This document shows, in pieces, positions 1 to 9,606 of a stretch of 64,000 bases of DNA; the first letter of the stretch is position 1, and the number at the start of each line of letters is the position of its first letter. The DNA is from Ahrensia sp. (GTDB taxonomy: Bacteria > Pseudomonadota > Alphaproteobacteria > Rhizobiales > Rhizobiaceae). A program made the translations under genes and the position numbers. The DNA lies in the NCBI GenBank assembly GCA_002698425.1, contig NZXU01000056.1, positions 1-64,000 on the forward strand, given 5' to 3'. The notes beneath the pieces were generated by a model. It ran no database searches. It saw nothing but the letters and a program-made list of their open reading frames with translations, and was not told the DNA's origin.

Positions 1-224
1 ATCTGGTCGGTCATTGCACTCACTACACACTCAAGGACCATTAACGATGCCACATTACGGCCACAGCTTTAAAAAACACCTAAAGCCATGGTAGGCATTT
101 GGTAATGCTTGCCACCGGGATTCCGGGAATTTACGCAGCGACAGCGCCGCGAAACAGCAACGAGGCACTGGAACCGGTAACCCGCAGCTTCTATATGCGG
201 CCTCCGACAACCCGAAGAACCGCC

Positions 225-1409
225 ATGAATTCGCTCGATATCGCCAAGCCGCCAGAAAAGACGCGCGTCGTCGTCGCCATGTCCGGCGGCGTCGATTCTT
301 CCGTCGTGGCCGGTCTCCTGCATGCCGAGGGCTATGAGGTGATCGGGATCACGCTGCAGCTCTACGATCATGGCGAGGCAGTACGGAAGACCGGATCGTG
401 CTGCGCCGGCCAGGATATCGATGATGCCCGCCGTGTCTGCGAGACGCTCGGCATCCCCCATTACGTGCTCGACTATGAAAGCCGTTTCCGCGAGGCGGTG
501 ATCGAAAATTTCGCCGACTCCTACCTGGCCGGGGAGACCCCGATCCCCTGCGTCTCCTGCAACCAGACGGTCAAGTTCGCCGATCTGCTGAAGACCGCCC
601 GCGACCTCGACGCCGACGTCCTGGCGACCGGCCACTATATCCGTTCACGGCAAAACGGCGCGCACCGTTCGCTCTATCGTCCGGCCGACGCCGACCGTGA
701 CCAGAGTTATTTCCTCTTCGCAACGACCCAGGAGCAGGTCGATTTCCTGCGCTTTCCGCTCGGCGACATGACCAAGGACGAGACCCGTCGTCATGCGACG
801 GAGATGGGGCTGATCGTCGCCGACAAGCCGGACAGCCAGGACATCTGTTTCGTGCCCAATGGCAATTACGCCGACATCATCACCAAGCTGCGCCCGAATG
901 CGGCGTTAGCCGGCGACATTGTTCACATCGACGGCCGCGTTCTCGGTCGTCACGAGGGAATCCTTCGCTTCACGGTCGGGCAGCGCAAGGGCCTTGGCGT
1001 GGCGACCGGCGAGCCGCTCTTCGTCGTCAAGCTGGACGCCCGCTCCCACCGCGTCATCGTCGGCCCGCGCGAGGCGCTGGACACGCGCATCGTCCATCTG
1101 CGCGAGATGAACTGGCTCGGCGACGAGCCCCTTGCCGACATCCCGGCGGAAGGTCTGGAAGTGCTGGCTCGTGTCCGCTCCACCCGCCCGCCGACGCCGG
1201 CCCGGCTCTTCCACGAGAGTGGACAGACACGGGTGGAACTCGCCGGCGGCGAATCCGGCGTCGCCCTCGGACAGGCCTGTGTGCTCTATGACGGCGAAGG
1301 GGCCGGCGCGCGCGTGCTGGGCGGCGGTTTCATCGACCGCACCGAACGCGCGGCCGAAGCCGAGCGCATGCTGGAAAGTCTGGAAACCGCCCTGGCAGCG
1401 GCGGGCTGA
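225..1409 (+). CDS. mnmA: tRNA-specific 2-thiouridylase MnmA
   Basis: Thiolates U34 of Lys, Glu and Gln tRNAs, using ATP to adenylate the uridine and sulfur relayed from IscS, in the cytoplasm. The 394-aa product has the N-terminal PP-loop SGGVDSS, the first catalytic cysteine in PCVSCN and the second in SQDICF, followed by the usual C-terminal beta-barrel. Length fits the family. The frame is open further upstream (to 99), but residues before the ATG at 225 look nothing like MnmA, so I start there. It converges on the aminotransferase gene with only 2 bases between the stops. Identification is firm; the exact start is less so. Confidence 0.95.
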   Translation: MNSLDIAKPPEKTRVVVAMSGGVDSSVVAGLLHAEGYEVIGITLQLYDHGEAVRKTGSCCAGQDIDDARRVCETLGIPHYVLDYESRFREAVIENFADSYLAGETPIPCVSCNQTVKFADLLKTARDLDADVLATGHYIRSRQNGAHRSLYRPADADRDQSYFLFATTQEQVDFLRFPLGDMTKDETRRHATEMGLIVADKPDSQDICFVPNGNYADIITKLRPNAALAGDIVHIDGRVLGRHEGILRFTVGQRKGLGVATGEPLFVVKLDARSHRVIVGPREALDTRIVHLREMNWLGDEPLADIPAEGLEVLARVRSTRPPTPARLFHESGQTRVELAGGESGVALGQACVLYDGEGAGARVLGGGFIDRTERAAEAERMLESLETALAAAG

Positions 1410-1411
1410 GC

Positions 1412-2560
1412 CTACTCGGCCGCCGCGCGCCGCGAGGGCGAATCCATCACGAAGGACCGGATCTCGCCGATCACGCGGTCCTGGTCTTCTTCCGACAAAT
1501 ACGCATGCATCGGCAGGCACAGGATCGACTGCGGCTTCACCTCGGTGACCGGCAATCCGTTCGGCGCGACCGGATAGCGCTCATAGGCGACCTGCTGGTG
1601 CAGCGGCTTGACGTAATAGATCACCGACGGGATGCCCTGCGATTTCAGATGCGCCTGCAGCGTGTCGCGCTCCGGCGTTTCGATCGCATATTGCGCCCAG
1701 GCCGAGCGCGTGCCCGGCAGGTTCGCCGCCGCCTTCACCACGCCGGAAAGGCCCTCATGGTAGCGCGCCGCAACGCGCTGGCGGGCTACCATCTCGTCTT
1801 CGAGTATGGCGAGTTTCTCGATCAGGATCGCCGCCTGGATTGTGTCGAGGCGCGAGGTCAGCCCGATGCGCACATTGTCATACTGGCTCGAGCCCTTGCC
1901 GTGGAAGGCGACCGACCGCATGATCTCGATCAGCTCGTCGTCATCGGTCATCACCGCCCCGCCGTCGCCATAGCAGCCGAGCGGCTTCGCCGGGTAGAAG
2001 CTGGTCGAGGCGACGTCGCCGAAGGAGCCGCAACGCTTGCCATTGGCCGCTTCGCCGCCAATCGCCTGGGCTGCGTCCGAAATGACGAACAGGCCATGCT
2101 CGCGGGCGATCTTGGAAATCGACATATAGTCGGCGGCAAGGCCGAACAGATCGACGGGAATGATCGCCTTCGCGTTGAGCCGCCCTTCCGCCTCGATCAT
2201 CGCGATCGCTTCTTTCAGCGAAGCCGGGTCCATATTGTAGGTGTCGGGATCGATATCGACGAAGACGGGCTCGGCCCCTGTCAGCGCAACCACTTCCGCC
2301 GTCGCCGCGAAGGTGAAGCTCGGAACGAACACCGCGTCGCCCCGGCCGATGCCCTTGGCCATCAGCGGGATGAGCAGGGCGTCGGTTCCGCTGGCGCAGC
2401 CAAGCACATGTTTCACACCGACATAGTCGGCCAATTGCCGCTCGAATTCGCCGACCTGGGGGCCGAGGATGAAGGCGCCGCTCGAGACGACGCCATTGAT
2501 CGCCGCTTGGATCTTGTCCTCTATACGCGCACGCTGCGCGCCGAGATCGATAAACTGCAT
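1412..2560 (-). CDS. DegT/DnrJ/EryC1/StrS-family sugar aminotransferase
   Basis: PLP-dependent aminotransferase of the family that aminates nucleotide-linked keto sugars for surface polysaccharides. The 382-aa product shows the substrate/cofactor region CASGTDAL, the conserved SDAAQAIG segment and the PLP lysine in SFYPAKPLG. An ATG at 2572 is in frame, but the ATG at 2560 has GGGGAAA at good spacing, so I prefer it. The Gfo/Idh/MocA oxidoreductase lies 150 bp upstream on the same strand. That pairing is known from UDP-GlcNAc3NAcA routes (WlbE with WlbA), but no other sugar genes are in view, so the substrate is inference. Confidence 0.9.
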   Translation of the reverse strand: MQFIDLGAQRARIEDKIQAAINGVVSSGAFILGPQVGEFERQLADYVGVKHVLGCASGTDALLIPLMAKGIGRGDAVFVPSFTFAATAEVVALTGAEPVFVDIDPDTYNMDPASLKEAIAMIEAEGRLNAKAIIPVDLFGLAADYMSISKIAREHGLFVISDAAQAIGGEAANGKRCGSFGDVASTSFYPAKPLGCYGDGGAVMTDDDELIEIMRSVAFHGKGSSQYDNVRIGLTSRLDTIQAAILIEKLAILEDEMVARQRVAARYHEGLSGVVKAAANLPGTRSAWAQYAIETPERDTLQAHLKSQGIPSVIYYVKPLHQQVAYERYPVAPNGLPVTEVKPQSILCLPMHAYLSEEDQDRVIGEIRSFVMDSPSRRAAAE

Positions 2561-2710
2561 GAATTTCCCCATTCGCCACCGTCACCCTGCCGGGTGCGGC
2601 AAAACCTCAGGCCCCTCCTGATGCCGCTTATCCCGTAATAGACTCGGGCGTAAAGGGCCCGATCATCAAACCCTTAGCCATATTGTAACCCGCGGTGAAC
2701 GGGTCAGGCC

Positions 2711-3667
2711 CTATTTCCCGGCCTTTTCCAGCACCCGAAGCACCGCGACGCCCTGCCGCCCGTCGGTCTGCGGCGTTGCGCCCGACCCGATGCAATCGAC
2801 GAAATGCTGCAGCTCGTCGGTCAGCGCCATGTTGGGTTCGAGCGGTACATAATCGGGATCGCTGAGCGAAAAGTCCCAATTCGTGCCCTTCGGGTCGATC
2901 GAATGGCGGTACACAGCCAATTTCTGCGGCCAGTCGGCCAGATCGTCCCACACCGCCATGCCCTTCGAGCCGATCACCGTGAAACGGCGTTCGCGATAGG
3001 GGCTGTGGCGCGACACATGCAGATGCGCGCCGACGCCGCTGGCGAAATCGAGATGGACATGGGCAAGGTCGGTCGTGCCGATCGAGACGCCGCGATGCAC
3101 GCCCTGCACCCGCTCCGGCTCGCCGCCGGCCAGCGTCATGATCATCGACAGGTCGTGCGGCGCGAGGTCCCAAAGCGCGTCGAAGCGGGCATGGAACTTG
3201 CCGAAACCGAGCCGGTGGCTTTGTATATAGCGGATTTCTCCGAGATCGCCGGCGGCGATGCGCTCGCGCAACGCCACGAAAGCGTTGTGATAGCAAAGAA
3301 TATGCCCGGTCATCAGCACCCGCCCGGCCGTCGCCGCCTCTTCGACCACATGGGCTCCGTCCGCCGATGAGAGCGCCAGCGGTTTCTCGACAAAAACATG
3401 CTTGCCGTCAGCGATGGCGCGCAGCGCGAATTCCGCATGCACATGCGCCGGCAGCGCCAGAACGACCGCATCGACCGCCTCGTCGGCGAAGACCGCGTCG
3501 GGCATGACGCCCTTCGCACCGTAAGGCTGGGCGAGCATTTCGGCGCGCTCGATATGCACGTCTGACACCGCGTGCAAAACGCCCATTTCGCCAAGCGTGC
3601 GCACATGGTTCGCCCCCCAATAGCCGCAGCCGATCACTGCGAGTCTCGGGCTTGTCGATTGGGTCAT
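2711..3667 (-). CDS. Gfo/Idh/MocA-family oxidoreductase
   Basis: NAD(P)-dependent dehydrogenase, 318 aa. The N-terminal Rossmann motif is VIGCGYWGANH; the conserved EKPLAL lysine motif and the later DLAPHDLSM histidine segment match the family. The frame extends upstream to 3769, but the ATG at 3667 is followed at once by the Rossmann strand and is the natural start. It precedes the DegT aminotransferase on the same strand, and together they probably oxidise and then aminate a nucleotide sugar (WlbA/WlbE-like, inferred). The tRNA gene is divergent upstream. Confidence 0.88.
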   Translation of the reverse strand: MTQSTSPRLAVIGCGYWGANHVRTLGEMGVLHAVSDVHIERAEMLAQPYGAKGVMPDAVFADEAVDAVVLALPAHVHAEFALRAIADGKHVFVEKPLALSSADGAHVVEEAATAGRVLMTGHILCYHNAFVALRERIAAGDLGEIRYIQSHRLGFGKFHARFDALWDLAPHDLSMIMTLAGGEPERVQGVHRGVSIGTTDLAHVHLDFASGVGAHLHVSRHSPYRERRFTVIGSKGMAVWDDLADWPQKLAVYRHSIDPKGTNWDFSLSDPDYVPLEPNMALTDELQHFVDCIGSGATPQTDGRQGVAVLRVLEKAGK

Positions 3668-3818
3668 GCTGTGGTCCGGAAAAGGGGAAAGGGATTGCGG
3701 GCGCGTTAAAGCGTTTTTGGCGCTGCGAAACAAGGCACCATTCGCCGCATCCGCGCTTGACAGGCCCAAGCCCCCGACCTTATATCCGCGCGACCTTCGC
3801 GGCCTTGTGCCGCCGCGT

Positions 3819-3895
3819 GGCGGAGTAGCTCAGTCGGTTAGAGCAGCGGAATCATAATCCGCGTGTCGGGGGTTCAAGTCCCTCCTCCGCTACCA
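3819..3895 (+). tRNA. tRNA-Met (CAT anticodon, elongator type)
   Basis: A full cloverleaf can be drawn by eye: 7-bp acceptor stem, D-arm GCTC/GAGC, anticodon stem GCGGA/TCCGC around a loop with anticodon CAT, variable region, T-arm with TTCAAGT, and an encoded CCA. CAT could also be tRNA-Ile2 (lysidine), but I judge elongator Met more likely. The 3' half of the gene forms the left attachment core of the genomic island and stays intact after integration. Confidence 0.92.
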
Positions 3896-3897
3896 AA
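3850..3897 (+). repeat. attL, 48-bp core inside tRNA-Met
   Basis: Identical over 48 bases to 20136-20183. It runs from the anticodon loop through the T-arm and CCA to two bases past the gene. Confidence 0.93.
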
Positions 3898-3957
3898 TTT
3901 CTCAATAAAAACAGTAAGTTAAAAGACAAGCGCCAAAAAAGACGCCCAAAATCCGCT

Positions 3958-3975
3958 TGTTACAGTCTGTTACAG
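3958..3975 (+). repeat. Paired TGTTACAG direct repeats, left end (putative integrase arm sites)
   Basis: TGTTACAG occurs at 3958-3965 and 3968-3975, one helical turn apart, 60 bp inside attL. The same doubled octamer in the same orientation occurs 79 bp inside attR. Placement and spacing fit arm-type binding sites of the island integrase; function is inferred. Confidence 0.6.
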
Positions 3976-4067
3976 TCGCTTTTCCAAACGGCTGACTTCA
4001 CCCTAAGCTATTGGCAAACCACACTTTTCGTCACACACTGAGTATGACGGAAGAGGTGCAGGCGCAT

Positions 4068-5351
4068 ATGTCCACAGTTAAGCTGAAGAAGGGGAAAATA
4101 ACCCTATATCATCGTAGCGATAGCAGATATTGGTATGCGATATACAAGCTTAGTGGCGGCGGCAGAAAACCTGAAAGCACAAAATGCGTAGACTTAGATG
4201 ATGCTAAGGAGCATGCACTCGACAGATATGCTGAACTGGACTACCGCACCGCACGTGGATTGCAGCCCAATACAGTCACTTTTACACAGGCAGCAGACGC
4301 TTGGCTTACAGAGTTAGAAACAGAAGTTGCTACAGGTTCTCGCAAACCTCGTAGCCTAGTTGACTACAGGCCCATCGTAGAGCGCTACCTCAAGCCGTAT
4401 TTCGGCTCAAAGAAGGTCGATGCAGTCACCACCAACGACGTTCAGAAGTACCGTACGTGGCGACGGGATTATTGGAGCACTGGGCCAGGTAAGAACATCA
4501 CGCACATTGAGGTTGAGCGGAACGGAAAAACCTACAAGCGCAAGCTGACACATGACCGCAAAGGTCCGGCCAATCGTTCAGTGAACACGGAGAACGTGGT
4601 CATACGGGGCATTTTCGATCATGCGCAGGCGCAAGGTTGGATTACGGCAAATCAAATCCCAACGCTTAAAAGCGCGTCCGTCACAACCAAATACAGCAGG
4701 GAACACGCCCGCCCCCACTTCACAAAGGACGAGTATCTCCAAATCCGTCGCTACATGCGCAACTGGATAAAAGAGCCAGACATTGAGGAGGAGGAACGCT
4801 GGCGACGGGAAGCGATACAGGACTGCATCCTCATCTTGTTCAATAGCGGCCTACGCGAAAACGAACTCCATAAAAAAGACGAACGAGATAAAGTTATGAG
4901 GGGGCTTCGTTGGCGGGATGTTGTCGAGTTCAAATCACGCAAAGGCACGACCCTTGTGGAGTTGCACGTAACAGGTAAGACGGGTCCGAGAGCAGTCGTT
5001 CCCCTTTGGGCCGCCCAATTCGTATTGGAACGGCGGAAACAGAAGCGGTGCCCTAACCACAAGCCTGACGACTTCGTACTCGCTTATCCAAACGGCCACC
5101 TCGTCAACAGCTTCGACAGCGGCATTCGTCGCGTATTTGAAGCCGCTGGCGTTCTGAAAGACCCGAAGTCAGGCAAAAACCGGACAATCTATAGCTGCCG
5201 TCACAGCTATGCGACTTGGCAGATTGAGCGCGGACCCGAAAATATCGCGCAGGTGGCCCAAAACATGGGCACAAGCATCGCTATGATTGAGAAGAACTAT
5301 TACCACCATTCGGCAAGGGCGAGTGCGACGGCGCTGACTGGTGTACAATGA
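4068..5351 (+). CDS. Site-specific tyrosine integrase of the island
   Basis: Catalyses integration and excision at the tRNA-Met core. About 427 aa: an N-terminal AP2-like/arm-binding region, a SAM-like core-binding domain (about 80-200), and a catalytic domain with Arg in NSGLRENEL, Lys in GKTGPRA, the box II arginine in SCRHSYA and nucleophile Tyr in NYYHH. Box II has Tyr in place of the usual His, as some integrases do. Starts at 4011 (TTG) and 4044 (ATG) are in frame, but only the ATG at 4068 has a convincing site (GGAAGAGG). It lies just inside attL reading into the island. Confidence 0.93.
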   Translation: MSTVKLKKGKITLYHRSDSRYWYAIYKLSGGGRKPESTKCVDLDDAKEHALDRYAELDYRTARGLQPNTVTFTQAADAWLTELETEVATGSRKPRSLVDYRPIVERYLKPYFGSKKVDAVTTNDVQKYRTWRRDYWSTGPGKNITHIEVERNGKTYKRKLTHDRKGPANRSVNTENVVIRGIFDHAQAQGWITANQIPTLKSASVTTKYSREHARPHFTKDEYLQIRRYMRNWIKEPDIEEEERWRREAIQDCILILFNSGLRENELHKKDERDKVMRGLRWRDVVEFKSRKGTTLVELHVTGKTGPRAVVPLWAAQFVLERRKQKRCPNHKPDDFVLAYPNGHLVNSFDSGIRRVFEAAGVLKDPKSGKNRTIYSCRHSYATWQIERGPENIAQVAQNMGTSIAMIEKNYYHHSARASATALTGVQ

Positions 5352-5545
5352 TCGCGTCTGAGTCCTGTCGCAATTCGCAGAAATTGCCAATTGGCCTCAC
5401 TAAACAATTATTCTCACCTGTAAAAAAGTCGCAAATTATCTGAGCTCCGCCTCGCACACCAACTTTAGCCGGCCTAACGCCTATCTTCACATGCTGGCGG
5501 AATGCGGGTTACGATCAAAATAACAACATCCCGATTGGAGATGAT

Positions 5546-6718
5546 ATGGCTGACGATGACGCCCTCGTGGAAGAGAATCTCAATGAGTCTCTCGACGATC
5601 TAGAAAACATAAACAACTGGGCTCAGGGCGCCGTACTTTGGTCTACAGATTGGACCGCTGAGACAATTCTGTCCCAGTTGAGTCGAAATAATATCGACCT
5701 GAATCCCACTTTCCAGCGTCGGTCTGCATGGACAGACCAGAAGCAAAGCCTATTTATTGAATCCCTAATCCTTGGCCTTCCTATTCCGCAACTTATCCTG
5801 GCAGAGTCTCCGACTAGACGCGGTTCCTTCATAGTCATTGACGGAAAACAACGCCTCTTAGCTATTCGGCGCTTCGGCACAACAGGCCAAGACGGCGAAT
5901 TCGCTCCGTTGAAATTGCGCGGTCTGAAGGAGCTAGATCGTTTAAACAACAAAACATATGCGGATCTCCAAGAAGAACTTGAGCTTTCAGATGATCGCGC
6001 AGCGTTCGAGAACTCGAGCATTCGAACTATCGTGATACGAAATTGGCAGCATGAAGGTTATCTTTACGAGGTCTTCCTGCGCATCAATACGGGAAGCGTT
6101 CAGCTGTCACCTCAAGAACTTCGGCAAGCGCTACACCCCGGCCCATTCTCGCATTTCATCGACGAAGCATCTGCCAACTCAGAAGGACTTAAGCAAGCGC
6201 TCAACCTCCGAGCACCTGACTTTCGTATGCGAGATGCTGAGATACTCCTTCGCTATATCGCCTACCGAAACTTCATGGAACTTTACAATGGCAACCTGAA
6301 GTACTTTCTCGATGAAACCACACGCCGGCTTAACGAAGAATGGCCAACTCGAGACGCCGAGATATACGAACAGGTCGCTGGTATGGAATCGGCTCTCTCA
6401 TTCACACGGAATGCGTTTGGCGACCGTAATTATCTACGCAAATGGAACGGGGAATATTTCGAGTCAAAGAAAAACCGCGCCGTCTTCGACATCATGCTTC
6501 ACTACTTTTCGCGGGCCGATGTGCGAGAGTCACTAGCAAATAGAGGTGAAGATATCCAGCAACGCTTCATTGAACTGTGTAACAACGAGCTTTTCCGTAC
6601 TTCTCTTGAAACAACCACCAAGTCCATAGAAGCGAACCTAATACGATTTAATCGCTGGGGAGAGGCAGTAGAGGAACTTTCAGGGCTCAACCTCAACGAT
6701 ATGAAGTTTCCGGAATAG
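5546..6718 (+). CDS. DUF262 (GmrSD/ParB-like) domain protein
   Basis: A 390-aa protein. The DUF262 core is plain: an FQRRSAWT box, then SLILGLPIPQLIL and VIDGKQRLLAI, the local form of the DGQQRL signature. DUF262 is the ParB-like NTPase/nuclease module of GmrS-type restriction enzymes. The DUF1524 HNH half (GmrD) is absent, and the C-terminal part is helical with no motif I know. RBS TTGGAG precedes the ATG. The HEPN gene starts 2 bases after the stop, so the two are co-translated and probably act together. The exact activity is unknown. Confidence 0.82.
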   Translation: MADDDALVEENLNESLDDLENINNWAQGAVLWSTDWTAETILSQLSRNNIDLNPTFQRRSAWTDQKQSLFIESLILGLPIPQLILAESPTRRGSFIVIDGKQRLLAIRRFGTTGQDGEFAPLKLRGLKELDRLNNKTYADLQEELELSDDRAAFENSSIRTIVIRNWQHEGYLYEVFLRINTGSVQLSPQELRQALHPGPFSHFIDEASANSEGLKQALNLRAPDFRMRDAEILLRYIAYRNFMELYNGNLKYFLDETTRRLNEEWPTRDAEIYEQVAGMESALSFTRNAFGDRNYLRKWNGEYFESKKNRAVFDIMLHYFSRADVRESLANRGEDIQQRFIELCNNELFRTSLETTTKSIEANLIRFNRWGEAVEELSGLNLNDMKFPE

Positions 6719-6720
6719 AT

Positions 6721-7350
6721 ATGCCGTCGGCTGAGCATCAGACCCTTGTTCAAGCAATCGCGGGCCTGAAAGCGGACCTAATGAACTTCCAGCCAAGTCC
6801 GACTGTTCCCTATTCGAACAGCGATCTGCTGAAATGCCAAGCGTTCGTAGTCTTCTCGCATGCAGAAATGCAGGTCTATTGGGAGGCTGTCGCACGCCGG
6901 ATTTTGAGTGAGGCGGAAAACCGCTGGAAGACTAGTTCGGTCGTTGATCGTGCTATTGGTACGCTTGTCGCCTTCCGGCGCCCCGAACAAGTCTCTGTTC
7001 CTGTTGATCCGCTCAATCCGCACAGAGGGGGCAACTTTACCTCCATAGTTGAAGAGGCTGTAAAGACTCACAACGAAGTGATAGGTGATAACAATGGGAT
7101 AAAGAGAGCAAACATTGCAAATCTGCTCGTACCATTAGGTGTTATGCCGGGAGATTTCGTTGAAAAGTTACTCATCCAGTTAGACCAAACTGGAAAAAAG
7201 CGCGGCGATATGGTGCACAAATCAAGCAAGGTATCGATTCGTAATATCCGCGACCCGTTCACTGATGAAATGAAAGATATTGACGAGCTTGTAATTGAAA
7301 TAGGCCATTTCGATGCCAAGCTCGTGGCTCTCGGGCTTTTATCACCCTAA
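6721..7350 (+). CDS. HEPN-domain protein (MAE_28990/MAE_18760-like), putative RNase
   Basis: 209 aa, all-helical in appearance, with a HEPN active-site motif R-x4-H at R161-H166 (RGDMVH) and an upstream SHAEMQVYWE helix typical of this HEPN branch. Such proteins are usually RNases in toxin-antitoxin, abortive infection or restriction modules. Its start is 2 bases after the DUF262 stop. The OLD-like gene follows 134 bp later. RNase activity is inferred from the motif. Confidence 0.75.
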   Translation: MPSAEHQTLVQAIAGLKADLMNFQPSPTVPYSNSDLLKCQAFVVFSHAEMQVYWEAVARRILSEAENRWKTSSVVDRAIGTLVAFRRPEQVSVPVDPLNPHRGGNFTSIVEEAVKTHNEVIGDNNGIKRANIANLLVPLGVMPGDFVEKLLIQLDQTGKKRGDMVHKSSKVSIRNIRDPFTDEMKDIDELVIEIGHFDAKLVALGLLSP

Positions 7351-7484
7351 GGGTGCGCAGTTATTCAAAGTTGTCATAGGGACATCCAATGCGCTATTTG
7401 ATTTTAGCTTCACGAGGTCGGTAGTATATCCCGCTCGCCGACCTCCAAATCCTAATTCTCCAAGAGCATGCCGGGAAGATGTCT

Positions 7485-9446
7485 ATGAAGCTGACCCATA
7501 TTCGCATTCAAAACTTTCGGTCTATCCTTGATACAGGTCGGATTTCGATTGGAGACCTCTGCTGCCTCGTTGGCAAAAATGAAGCCGGAAAAACCGCTAC
7601 CCTCACTGCGCTTCAATCTATCCGTCCATACGGGCAGCCGCAAACCTCTTTCGACGTAACGGAAGACTATCCGAGACGTTTTGCAACACGATACAAAGAG
7701 CGGCACAAGGACGAGGATGCAGTCGTCATAGAAACTTGGTGGACGTTATCGGACGAGGGTTTCCAAGCGCTACAGGATGAATTCGGAGACGGATCGATAA
7801 CTTCTCGGGAATTCAAAATATCGAAGCGCTATAACCAGAAAGGCACAACTTGGACGCTTCCGATCAACGAAGCGGTTGCGATAGCTAACGCAATAGCTGC
7901 TCAGCACCTAAACGCAGCAGAGAAGAAAGTCGTCGAGAAAGCAGAAACAGCGAGCGCGCTCATTGCTGCTGTAGGTGCCCAAGAAAATCCAACCGAGAAG
8001 CTCGGCGCACTGTCGAAGCGATTCTCTTCGATGAGGGATAAGTCAGTCTTCTCTCATGGCATTGATCTTATCTCAGAGTTGGTGCCGACTTTTTTCTATA
8101 CCTCACACTACGACCGAATGAGCGGCCAGCTATCCGCGCAAAAAATCGCGCAAGATCAGGCCCAGAACAACGTCGATGCTGGCGATAAGATCTTTCTAGA
8201 TTTCCTGCGCCTCGCGGGCACCGATCTAAAAGAGCTAAATCAATCTCCGCGCTATGAAGAACTGAATGCCAAATGCGAAGCCGCTTCCGCAGACATTACC
8301 GATCAAATATTCGAGTATTGGTCTCAGAATAAGCACCTTGAGGTCAAAGTCGAACTGAACGAGGGGCGCCCCCAAGACCCGCCGCCATTCAATGCGGGCG
8401 CAATCGCGCGGGCACGCGTTTACAATCAACTTCATCGCGCCAGCGTACCGTTCTCAGAACGAAGTGCAGGATTCGTGTGGTTCTTCTCGTTTCTCGTGCA
8501 ATTCGCGATGATGCGGCGCGATACGGATAACGTCATAATTCTCCTAGACGAACCAGGTCTGACGCTCCACGGCAAAGCGCAGGAAGATCTCTTACGATAC
8601 ATGGAAGAGCAACTGCTGCCTTCTCACCAAGTGATCTACTCGACACATTCTCCGTTCATGGTTCCGCCCAATAGGTTAGCGGACTGCCGAGTTGTTGAGG
8701 ATGTGATCAGCTATGCGAAGCCTCAACGGCCCGAATCCGAGGGTACTAAAATTACTGAAGACGTAATGAGTACCGACAAAGACACTCTTTTCCCTCTGCA
8801 GGGCGCTCTCGGCTACTCAGTTACCCAATCGCTCTTTGTCGGAGAAAATAGCCTCCTTGTCGAAGGTCCATCGGATATTCTCTATTTGCAGGCATTTGCC
8901 AACGAACTCGAGCGACGCAATCGAAAGGGTCTGGATCCCCGTTGGACCATGTGCCCGGCTGGGGGCATCGATAATGTTCGGCCATTCGTCTCGCTCTTCC
9001 ACGGCAATCACCTCAACGTGGCAGTGTTGTCGGATCAAGGACAGGGCGACAAAGGAAAGTTAGAGCGGATACGTAGAAGCGAAATTTTGGCCGCTGAGAG
9101 ACTGCACACAATCGCAGAGCTTCTGGATCAAGACGAGGCTGACATTGAGGACTTGATGCATCCCGAGCTTTTTTGTCGGATCATCAACGGAGCGTATGAA
9201 CTTCAAGGCGATCATTCCATTACTGCCGAGAAACTTCTTGCAGCCGAAGGTGCCCCGCGCCAGGTCAAACAGGCCGAAGCACTATTTCGGTTATTGCCGG
9301 CCGACTTCCCTGAGTACAGCCATTATCGACCCGCTGACTGGTTGATCAGAAATTCCGGCATCTTGGAAGGAGAGGATGCTACTATCCTCGAAACACTGGA
9401 AAGAGCTGAGAAGGTCTTCGCCGTATACAACGCAATGCTCGGGTAA
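7485..9446 (+). CDS. OLD-family ATPase/TOPRIM endonuclease-like protein
   Basis: 653 aa. The N-terminal ABC-type AAA ATPase has Walker A GKNEAGKT at about residue 30, a signature-like FSERSAGFVW region near 320, Walker B VIILLDEPG near 345 and the STHSPFM switch. A C-terminal TOPRIM-like half starts at LLVEGPSDILYLQ (about 460). This is the layout of OLD/GajA-type nucleases, many of them anti-phage effectors. The ATG at 7479 lies directly against the GGGAAG site; the ATG at 7485 has proper spacing. No UvrD-like (GajB) partner is present, so it is not a complete Gabija locus. Confidence 0.85.
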   Translation: MKLTHIRIQNFRSILDTGRISIGDLCCLVGKNEAGKTATLTALQSIRPYGQPQTSFDVTEDYPRRFATRYKERHKDEDAVVIETWWTLSDEGFQALQDEFGDGSITSREFKISKRYNQKGTTWTLPINEAVAIANAIAAQHLNAAEKKVVEKAETASALIAAVGAQENPTEKLGALSKRFSSMRDKSVFSHGIDLISELVPTFFYTSHYDRMSGQLSAQKIAQDQAQNNVDAGDKIFLDFLRLAGTDLKELNQSPRYEELNAKCEAASADITDQIFEYWSQNKHLEVKVELNEGRPQDPPPFNAGAIARARVYNQLHRASVPFSERSAGFVWFFSFLVQFAMMRRDTDNVIILLDEPGLTLHGKAQEDLLRYMEEQLLPSHQVIYSTHSPFMVPPNRLADCRVVEDVISYAKPQRPESEGTKITEDVMSTDKDTLFPLQGALGYSVTQSLFVGENSLLVEGPSDILYLQAFANELERRNRKGLDPRWTMCPAGGIDNVRPFVSLFHGNHLNVAVLSDQGQGDKGKLERIRRSEILAAERLHTIAELLDQDEADIEDLMHPELFCRIINGAYELQGDHSITAEKLLAAEGAPRQVKQAEALFRLLPADFPEYSHYRPADWLIRNSGILEGEDATILETLERAEKVFAVYNAMLG

Positions 9447-9458
9447 CAGTTTTGGAAT

Positions 9459-9593
9459 TCAGGTTCATCAAATATACAAAATATGAACCTGATCGCTATC
9501 CCGTTGAAATCACTATCTGAAATCGCCCATTCTTAGCGGTCGTCCTCGTCAGGTTCAGAAAATACACTGTTCAGGCAGGTAATATGAACCAGA
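9459..9593. repeat. Two pairs of inverted TCAGGTTCAT-type elements before the small recombinase
   Basis: TCAGGTTCAT (9459-9468) and ATGAACCTGA (9483-9492) form a perfect 10-bp inverted repeat with a 14-bp spacer. About 90 bp on, TCAGGTTCA (9549-9557) and TGAACCAGA (9585-9593) repeat the pattern with one mismatch. They fill the 160-bp gap before the recombinase gene, so they may be its core sites or operators. Confidence 0.6.
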
Positions 9594-9606
9594 TTGGAAG
9601 GGCGAA

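Noticed and set aside
69..635. 188-aa minus-strand ORF over mnmA
   Set aside because: Shadow of the mnmA coding frame in high-GC DNA.
7485..9446. Gabija system
   Set aside because: The GajA-like ATPase/TOPRIM layout is present, but no UvrD-like GajB helicase follows.
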